Made by a program: the position numbers and the translations under genes. From JANPCX01 sp046049865 (lineage in GTDB: Bacteria > Pseudomonadota > Gammaproteobacteria > Burkholderiales > Burkholderiaceae_C), in assembly GCA_046049865.1 (NCBI GenBank), contig JBJOQO010000003.1, positions 50,410 to 114,409 on the forward strand: a DNA stretch of 64,000 nucleotides, written 5' to 3'. Shown here piece after piece: positions 58,533 to 64,000 of this stretch. Each line of letters starts with the position of its first letter. Position 1 is the first letter of the stretch. Under the pieces are notes generated by a model. It was given only the letters and a program-made list of their open reading frames with translations, ran no database searches and was not told the origin of the DNA.

Positions 58533-59417
58533 TCAGCGCGGCGTCCCCACCGATGGCTTCTTGAACACCAGCACATTGCCAGCCATCACAAGAAACAAAC
58601 CGAACAGCGCAGGTGCCGTCCAGGTGTAGCCCTCCACCCAGGCCGACACATTCAAGGCCACCACGGGAAAGAGCACCGTGCAATAGGCCGCTTTCTCAGG
58701 GCCCAAACGACCGACCAAGGTGAGGTAAGCCGTGAAGCCGATCACCGAACCTGGAATGGCCAGGTAGAGCAGGGCGCCCACATACCGCTCATTGGCCTCG
58801 AAAGCCCAGGGCACCCCCGCGACCAAACAACCCACGGTGAGCGCGGTCGCCCCCATCAACATGCCCCATGCGTTGGTGACCACTGGCGTGTGGCCCGTCG
58901 CTTGCAAGCGGGTGGACAACATATTGCCAATTGAAAAACACAAGGTGCCGGCCAAGCCATAGGCCATGCCCAAGCCGGTGTGGGCCGAGGTGTCGTGGCG
59001 GGTCAGCTCTGGCCAGAACAGAGCGATCAGTCCGAACAAGCCCAGCACGCTGCCCGCGAGCACCCTTTGGTTCAGTGGCCGGCCCAGAAATACGCGGGCG
59101 TTGAAGGCATTCCATACGGTGGCGGTGGAGAACAGCACCGCGACCAAACCGCTGGGGATGTAACGACTGGCCTGCATGAAGCACAAAAAATTCAAACAAA
59201 ACAAGAAGAGTCCTTGGGCCGCGACCAGCCCCATGGCCATGCCCCGAGGCCGCTTCAAGCGCCCAGTCAACACCAACCAGGCAAACAGCACTGCTGCAGC
59301 CAGCGCGAATCGGTAGGCCACCGACCAGGCGATGGGAACGACACCCAGTTGCAGCTTCAGTGCAATCCAAGTGGTGCCCCAAATGAGGACGGTGAGCAGG
59401 TACAGGAACAGATTCAT
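58533..59417 (-). CDS. EamA/DMT-family transporter
   Basis: Encodes 294 residues with ten membrane segments in two EamA repeats. It opens LFLYLLTVLIWGTTWIALKLQLGVVPIAWSVAYRFALAAAVL, and the second half has LYLAIPGSVIGFTAYLTLVGRLGPEKAAYCTVLFPVVAL. Such proteins export amino acids or other metabolites across the inner membrane. It is divergent from the AraC regulator, which may control it. Confidence 0.92.
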   Translation of the reverse strand: MNLFLYLLTVLIWGTTWIALKLQLGVVPIAWSVAYRFALAAAVLFAWLVLTGRLKRPRGMAMGLVAAQGLFLFCLNFLCFMQASRYIPSGLVAVLFSTATVWNAFNARVFLGRPLNQRVLAGSVLGLFGLIALFWPELTRHDTSAHTGLGMAYGLAGTLCFSIGNMLSTRLQATGHTPVVTNAWGMLMGATALTVGCLVAGVPWAFEANERYVGALLYLAIPGSVIGFTAYLTLVGRLGPEKAAYCTVLFPVVALNVSAWVEGYTWTAPALFGLFLVMAGNVLVFKKPSVGTPR

Positions 59418-59607
59418 GGGGAGGGCGCGTCAGCGCGAGACAAGGCGTGCGGGCAGTATCCGGTTTGCAGGGCTGGCCTGGTTGCACAAAACCGGCATTT
59501 GTTGGTCCTGCCCGCGGGCGGCAGCGGTTTCAAATGCCATCGCTGCCGCAAAATCAAGCAACCGAAAACCGGGAGCTCGGCCGCCAAGCGTTGCCGGTGC
59601 CTTCTGA

Positions 59608-60525
59608 GTGGATTACTTCTGCATTGCCGTGAACCAGTCCTCACCCTCTTGCGCTCCCGCGCCCCAAGCCACCGTGTTTCAAGCGCTGTCGCAGTCGCGC
59701 GCCAGTTTGCTGAACAGCGCGAGCCTGGGGGACGGCCTGGACCTGGCGCTGTGGCGCAATGCAAACGACGAAACCCAATACCACCGTCCGGGCCACCACA
59801 CGCTGTCGCTTTACCTCAGTGGCGGTGAGGGCACCTTCCGTGCCGAGCAACCCAAGCAGCGCGGTGCCCCGGGCCTTTTGTGCCTGCTGCCGGCCGGCCA
59901 CGAGTCACATTGGGTGGTGGGCGGCGAGCAGCGGTTTTTGCATTTTTACTTTAGGGCCGAACAACTCGCGCCTTGGGCTTTGCGCCTGCTCGACCGTGAA
60001 CCGCGCGAGGTGGCCCTGCCCGAACTGACTTTCGTCAACCCACCGGCTTTGGTGTCACCTTTGCTCGCCATGACGCACCTCGACTGGAGCGATCCGCAAG
60101 CACGTTTGCAGGCCAATGGCTTGGCGCACCAGGTGCTGGGTGAATTGATAGCGGCCCACAGCACTCGGCCCCAGGCCCGTACAGCCCGTGGTGGCTTGTC
60201 CCCGGTCGCACGGCGTTTGGTGATGGAGCGCATCGAAGCCTGCTTGCACCAAACCATCACCGTTGGGCAAATGGCCGCTTGGGCCGCTTTGTCGGAACAC
60301 CACTTCGCCTTGGCCTTTCGCCAGTCGTTCTCGGTCACCCCGCATGCCTGGGTGCTGGCGCGTCGCATCGAGCGTGCCAAAACCTTGTTGCGCGAGCGTC
60401 CCATGTGGTCGCTGGATGCAGTGGCCCAAGCCTGCGGTCTGGCCAGCGCCAGCCACCTGGTGCGGCGCTTTCGCATGCAAACGGGCGTGTCGCCGGGGCG
60501 TTGGCGGGCGTGGGCCAAGGATTGA
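59608..60525 (+). CDS. AraC-family transcriptional regulator
   Basis: Encodes 305 residues from GTG 59608; a GTG at 59629 is possible. The N-terminal cupin-like sensor contains HTLSLYLSGGEGTFRAEQ and GLLCLLPAGHESHWVV. The C-terminal double helix-turn-helix contains ITVGQMAAWAALSEHHFALAFRQSFSVTPHAWVLARRIERAKTLL and AVAQACGLASASHLVRRFRMQTGVSPGRWR. It lies divergent from the EamA transporter. Confidence 0.92.
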   Translation: MDYFCIAVNQSSPSCAPAPQATVFQALSQSRASLLNSASLGDGLDLALWRNANDETQYHRPGHHTLSLYLSGGEGTFRAEQPKQRGAPGLLCLLPAGHESHWVVGGEQRFLHFYFRAEQLAPWALRLLDREPREVALPELTFVNPPALVSPLLAMTHLDWSDPQARLQANGLAHQVLGELIAAHSTRPQARTARGGLSPVARRLVMERIEACLHQTITVGQMAAWAALSEHHFALAFRQSFSVTPHAWVLARRIERAKTLLRERPMWSLDAVAQACGLASASHLVRRFRMQTGVSPGRWRAWAKD

Positions 60526-60583
60526 TGCGAGGCTTGCGGCACACTCTGATCCCACTCTCCCCCTTTGTTGCTCCCTGTCTGCC

Positions 60584-61075
60584 ATGTCCCGCAAAGACCA
60601 CGCCAGCGAAACCCCTGCCACCCAAATGCTCAAACGTGCCGGGGTGGTCTACACCGAACATCTCTACGACTACGTGGACCACGGGGGCACCACTGAATCG
60701 GCCAAACAACTCGGTGTGGACGAACACACCGTCATCAAAACATTGGTGATGGAAGATGAGCACGCCAAGCCGCTGATCATCTTGATGCACGGGGACCGCC
60801 AGGTCAGCACCAAAGAATTGGCGCGGCAAATCAAGGTCAAAAAAATTCAGCCTTGCAAACCTGAGGTTGCGCAGCGACACAGTGGTTACATGGTGGGTGG
60901 CACCTCGCCCTTTGGCACCAAGAAGGCCATGCCGGTGTATGTGGAGGCCTCGGTGCTGAATTTGGCGCGTATCTACATCAATGGTGGGCGGCGTGGTTAT
61001 CTGGTTGGCCTGTCACCGGAGGTGCTGACCTTGTTGTTGGCCGCGCAGCCGGTTTCCTGTGCCGGGGCAGAATAG
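60584..61075 (+). CDS. ybaK: Cys-tRNA(Pro) deacylase YbaK/EbsC
   Basis: Encodes 163 residues from ATG 60584. The INS/YbaK domain signature is ESAKQLGVDEHTVIKTLVMED, with PLIILMHGDRQVSTKELARQIKVKKIQPC and YMVGGTSPFGTKKAMPVYVEASVL following. The Lys in VIKTLV is the catalytic residue. It hydrolyses misacylated Cys-tRNA(Pro). Confidence 0.93.
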   Translation: MSRKDHASETPATQMLKRAGVVYTEHLYDYVDHGGTTESAKQLGVDEHTVIKTLVMEDEHAKPLIILMHGDRQVSTKELARQIKVKKIQPCKPEVAQRHSGYMVGGTSPFGTKKAMPVYVEASVLNLARIYINGGRRGYLVGLSPEVLTLLLAAQPVSCAGAE

Positions 61076-61100
61076 CGGCCTGTGTCCTGCGCGAATTGCC

Positions 61101-61778
61101 ATGCTGCCATTTTTGCCTGTTGTTGCCGCCGTGTTGGCCTATCTGGTCGGCTCACTGTCGTTTGCCGTGATCGTCAGCCGCTTGATGGGTTTGGGCGACC
61201 CACGCAGTTATGGCTCAGGCAACCCCGGTGCCACCAATGTGCTGCGGTCGGGCAATAAATTGGCCGCCATCTTGACCTTGGTGTTCGATGCACTCAAAGG
61301 TTATTTGCCTGTTTTGGCCGTGGTGCTTTGGGGTGCTCCCCATGGGCTCGGTGAGGGCACGGCAGCGGCGGTGGGGTTGGCTGCTTTTCTGGGGCATCTG
61401 TGGCCTGTTTTTTTCCGGTTTCAAGGTGGCAAAGGGGTGGCCACGGCAGCGGGGGTGATGTTTGGGCTGAACCCTTTGCTCGGTGCGGCCACCCTGTTGA
61501 CCTGGCTCATCGTGGCTTTTTTCAGCCGCTACTCATCGCTGGCGGCCATCGTATCGGCGGTGTTTGCCCCGTTTTATCAGCTCTTGATTTGGGACGCTGG
61601 GCCCATTGCCATCGTTGCCGGTGCCATGGGTTTGTTCTTGATTTGGCGGCACAGCGCCAACATTTCCAAGCTGCTTGCGGGCACTGAGAGCCGCTTGGGA
61701 CAAAAGGCCGAAAAACCATCTGCCTTGGCTGCTGCCCCTGTCCACCCACCGTCCAGACACCCCAAGAAGAAGCACTGA
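61101..61778 (+). CDS. plsY: glycerol-3-phosphate acyltransferase PlsY
   Basis: Encodes 225 residues from ATG 61101. The conserved motifs are GSGNPGATNVLRSGNK, HLWPVFFRFQGGKGVATAAGV and a later active-site region FFSRYSSLAAIVSAVFAPFYQLL. It is an integral membrane enzyme with five segments. It transfers an acyl group from acyl-phosphate to glycerol-3-phosphate, the first step in phospholipid synthesis. A basic C-terminal tail is added. Confidence 0.95.
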   Translation: MLPFLPVVAAVLAYLVGSLSFAVIVSRLMGLGDPRSYGSGNPGATNVLRSGNKLAAILTLVFDALKGYLPVLAVVLWGAPHGLGEGTAAAVGLAAFLGHLWPVFFRFQGGKGVATAAGVMFGLNPLLGAATLLTWLIVAFFSRYSSLAAIVSAVFAPFYQLLIWDAGPIAIVAGAMGLFLIWRHSANISKLLAGTESRLGQKAEKPSALAAAPVHPPSRHPKKKH

Positions 61779-61783
61779 AATTC

Positions 61784-62149
61784 ATGAGCAATTCGATTCA
61801 ACGTTTTCACGTCGGCGACCGTCTGTCTGAGATGGCCATCTTCAACCATGTGGTTTACCTCGCGGGCCAAGTGCCTGAGGACCTCAGCCAAGACATCAAG
61901 GGCCAAACCACCCAAGTGCTGGCCATGATTGACAAGCTGCTGCTCGAAGCCCGTACCGACAAAGCCCATATCCTGATGGCACAAATATTCCTCGCCGACT
62001 TGGCTGACTTTGCGGGTATGAATGCAGTGTGGGACGACTGGGTGGCGCCGGGTGATGCGCCGCCGCGTGCCACGGTGCAAGCCAAACTTGCCAACCCTGG
62101 CTACCGCATTGAAATCGTGGTGACGGCGGCGATTGCCAGCGGGGCTTGA
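61784..62149 (+). CDS. RidA/YjgF-family protein
   Basis: Encodes 121 residues. The family motifs are YLAGQVPED, QTTQVLAMIDKLLLEA and PPRATVQAKLANPGYRIEIVVTAAI, the last keeping the substrate-binding Arg. RidA proteins deaminate reactive enamines or imines. It lies 5 bases after plsY. Confidence 0.9.
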   Translation: MSNSIQRFHVGDRLSEMAIFNHVVYLAGQVPEDLSQDIKGQTTQVLAMIDKLLLEARTDKAHILMAQIFLADLADFAGMNAVWDDWVAPGDAPPRATVQAKLANPGYRIEIVVTAAIASGA

Positions 62150-62195
62150 CCTGGGTCAAGGCTTCAAGGGTCTCGTGCTGTCAGCATTGAAGCAG

Positions 62196-63005
62196 ATGTC
62201 CAATAAACGCACCCAACAAGCTCTGCAAGAAACACGCAGTTTTGGTTTGCGCGACATACCGACCTTGCGCCCCCTGGGGTGGTTGGCGCGCGGTTGGTCA
62301 GACCTGTGCAGTTGCCCCGTTTTGTCGCTGCTGCATGGTGTGCTGCTGTCGCTGGGTGGGAGCTTGATTTTTTACATTGCCCGAGATCGGTTCTGGCTCC
62401 TGGCCGGTGCCTTCAGTGGCTTTTTGTTGGTGGCACCCATCTTGGCCACGGGCCTTTACGCCATCAGCCGCGCTTTGCAGTTTGGCAATCGGCCCAGTTG
62501 GCTCACTGTGCTGCGTGCTTGGCGGCCTGGGCAGCGCAAACTGGTGGTGTTTGGCCTCTTGCTGGCTTTGGCGGGTACAGGCTGGGTGCTGACCTCAGCC
62601 GCCTTGGTCACCGCGTTTTCTGCGGTTCCGGTTCAACGGCCACTTGATTTTTTGCGTTGGGTGGTGCTTGACGAGAGCAGCCATTTATTTGAAATTTGGT
62701 TGGTGCTGGGCGCGGTGTTGGCCGCTCCCGTGTTCGCTTCCAGCGTGGTGGCCGTGCCCATGTTGCTGGATCAAAAGGTGAGTGTGTTGGGGGCGGTGTT
62801 CACCAGCTGGCGCGTGGTCATGGCCCACCCTGTGCCACTGGCCTTGTGGGCGGTGTTGATTGCTGCACTCACTTTGCTCGGCATGGCCACGTTGATGGTG
62901 GGTTTGGTGGTGGTCATGCCGTGGTTGGGTCATGCCAGTTGGCATGCTTACCGCGATTTGGTCAGCGCCGCCCCAGACGAGTTGCTGCGTTCACGCACCT
63001 TCTGA
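62196..63005 (+). CDS. DUF2189 membrane protein
   Basis: Encodes 269 residues from ATG 62196. The DUF2189 start is FGLRDIPTLRPLGWLARGWSDLCSCPVLSLLHGVLLSLGG. About six membrane segments follow, with a segment VVAVPMLLDQKVSVLGAVFTSWRVVMAHP near the C-terminus. The function is unknown. It lies in a row with ridA and the DUF2788 gene. Confidence 0.9.
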   Translation: MSNKRTQQALQETRSFGLRDIPTLRPLGWLARGWSDLCSCPVLSLLHGVLLSLGGSLIFYIARDRFWLLAGAFSGFLLVAPILATGLYAISRALQFGNRPSWLTVLRAWRPGQRKLVVFGLLLALAGTGWVLTSAALVTAFSAVPVQRPLDFLRWVVLDESSHLFEIWLVLGAVLAAPVFASSVVAVPMLLDQKVSVLGAVFTSWRVVMAHPVPLALWAVLIAALTLLGMATLMVGLVVVMPWLGHASWHAYRDLVSAAPDELLRSRTF

Positions 63006-63020
63006 CCCCCGCCCAGCACC

Positions 63021-63239
63021 ATGTTTGGCTACACCGAAGCCCAAATTGCGCAATTCGGCCTGACCTTTGGGGTCGCGGCCTTCATGCTTTACATGCTGTT
63101 CATCATCATCCAGCTGGCGCGTGAGTCCAAGGCGGGACGTTTTGGCACCTTTGTGCTGTTGCTCGGGCTCGGGCTGGGTCTCGTGGGGTTTGCCGCCAAA
63201 GGGTTGATTAAATTTTTCATGGCGGGGCTGGGGGAGTAA
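63021..63239 (+). CDS. DUF2788 small membrane protein
   Basis: Encodes 72 residues with two membrane helices (FGVAAFMLYMLFIIIQLA and FVLLLGLGLGLVGFAAKG) separated by a short basic loop. It matches the DUF2788 pattern (QIAQFGLTFGVAAFMLYM). It follows the DUF2189 gene by 15 bases. The function is unknown. Confidence 0.88.
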   Translation: MFGYTEAQIAQFGLTFGVAAFMLYMLFIIIQLARESKAGRFGTFVLLLGLGLGLVGFAAKGLIKFFMAGLGE

Positions 63240-63258
63240 GCCGCCGCTTGAGCTGGCC

Positions 63259-63894
63259 TCAATCCAGGGGCGTCAACCCCAGTGCGGCGGGATCACCCAG
63301 CCCCACCCGCACCAGCACTGGTTCGTCGCCCGTGAGGTCCACGATGGTGGTGGCCTGCATGGCACAGGCGCCTGCATCCACCACGGCTTGAATCTGTTTT
63401 TGGAAAAAAGCGCGAATCTCTTGCGGCTCGTTCATGGGCTCGGTCTCACCTGGGGCGATCAAGGTGGTGGCGAGCAAGGGTTGGCCCATCAGGGTCAGAA
63501 GTTCCTGCGTGACGCGGTGCTCGGGCACACGCAAGCCGATGGTGCGCCTTGAGGGGGGCGACAGGCGGCGCGGCACTTCTTTGGTGGCTTCCAGAATGAA
63601 GGTGTAGGGGCCCGGCGTGCCCAGTTTCATCAAGCGGAATTGCTGGTTGTCCACGCGGGCGTAGTTCGCGAGTTCGCTCAGGTCGCGGCAGAGCAAGGTG
63701 AGGTGGTGTTTATCGTCCACCCCACGAATGCGGCGCAGGCCTTCAGCGGCGGCTTTGTCGTCCAGGTGGCACACCAAGGCATAACTGCTGTCAGTGGGTA
63801 TGGCTACCACACCACCGCCATGAAGAATTTGCACGGCTTGTTTGAGCAAACGCGGCTGGGGGTTGTCGGGGTGAACTTCGAAGTATTGGGACAT
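63259..63894 (-). CDS. yciO: YciO/Sua5-type threonylcarbamoyladenylate synthase family protein
   Basis: Encodes 211 residues. The YrdC-domain signature is VAIPTDSSYALVCHLDDKAAAEGLRRIRGVDDKHHLTLLCRDLSELANYA. GPYTFILEATKEVPRR and RTIGLRVPEHRVTQELL follow. It belongs to the YciO branch rather than TsaC; the role in t6A formation of tRNA is uncertain for this branch. Confidence 0.9.
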   Translation of the reverse strand: MSQYFEVHPDNPQPRLLKQAVQILHGGGVVAIPTDSSYALVCHLDDKAAAEGLRRIRGVDDKHHLTLLCRDLSELANYARVDNQQFRLMKLGTPGPYTFILEATKEVPRRLSPPSRRTIGLRVPEHRVTQELLTLMGQPLLATTLIAPGETEPMNEPQEIRAFFQKQIQAVVDAGACAMQATTIVDLTGDEPVLVRVGLGDPAALGLTPLD

Positions 63895-63981
63895 GGGGTG
63901 GCCGGTCTAGTGTCGTTTCGGGTCTCAAATGTCGGTTGATCGCGGTGCCAACAAGCCCGAGGGCTAGGCGCGACGAGGAGT

Positions 63982-63997
63982 CATAGCCTGGGCTATG
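63982..63997. repeat. short perfect inverted repeat CATAGCC-TG-GGCTATG at the window edge
   Basis: A 7-bp stem with a 2-base centre. It lies 88 bases upstream of the yciO-like gene, in the divergent gap that continues past the window. It could be an operator, or part of a repeat that continues beyond the window. Nothing else is recognised in 63895-64000. Confidence 0.35.
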
Positions 63998-64000
63998 GCG

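Overview
The window reads as chromosomal DNA of a betaproteobacterium, most likely order Burkholderiales, family Comamonadaceae. The basis is a TctC/Bug-type binding protein, a Liv transporter linked to CoA ligases, the gene sets aroK-aroB-dgt-gltB-gltD and plsY-ybaK, a proteobacterial RNase P RNA, and repeat families common in that group. No genus can be named safely. There is no rRNA, tRNA, phage or CRISPR array that I can see.

Layout. 1-10100 (minus strand): the end of a TctC-like binding protein, then a long uptake and activation operon: acyl-CoA synthetase, livG, livH, livM, livK, livF, a 97-aa unknown and a PaaK-like CoA ligase, with a divergent Crp/Fnr-type regulator at 10.2 kb. 10.9-13.4 kb: a 5'-nucleotidase, a zinc-ribbon protein that looks frameshifted, and a tiny 5'-nucleotidase remnant. 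13.4-21.2 kb (minus): a type IV pilus tip operon pilE-fimT-pilV-pilW-pilX-pilY1 with a clear terminator. 21.5-31.6 kb (plus): aroK, aroB, dgt, a REP-transposase-like gene that has lost its HUH motif, gltB, gltD. 31.6-38 kb: a FlaA1/CapD-type sugar epimerase, rnpB, a patatin, a Bcr/CflA transporter, a carbonic-anhydrase-like protein lacking one zinc ligand, and an orphan pilin.

38.0-44.6 kb (minus) is the most interesting block. It is one tightly coupled run of nine genes: zur, a His-rich small membrane protein, znuC, znuB, znuA, a DUF2796 protein, an ABC ATPase, a MacB/FtsX-like permease and a DUF3299 protein. It joins the classical Znu zinc importer to a second zinc-linked ABC system. The His-rich gene carries a 100-bp repeat inside its reading frame.

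44.7-57.9 kb: a chemoreceptor, an outer-membrane protein, small unknowns, an alpha-hydroxy acid oxidase, lolC-lolD, a type II NADH dehydrogenase-like flavoprotein, a class A penicillin-binding protein, a higB-higA toxin-antitoxin pair, an exported unknown protein and an aldo/keto reductase. 57.9-58.5 kb is a large inverted-repeat element. 58.5-64 kb: an EamA transporter, an AraC regulator, ybaK, plsY, a RidA-family protein, DUF2189 and DUF2788 membrane proteins and a YciO/Sua5-type protein.

Three repeat families stand out: about 100-bp elements with 27-bp inverted ends (3.4, 44.0 and 49.5 kb), about 80-bp C/G-rich inverted elements in two gaps of the liv operon (6.1 and 7.3 kb), and the 58-kb inverted repeat. 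All functions are read from sequence motifs and remembered family features; no database search was run.
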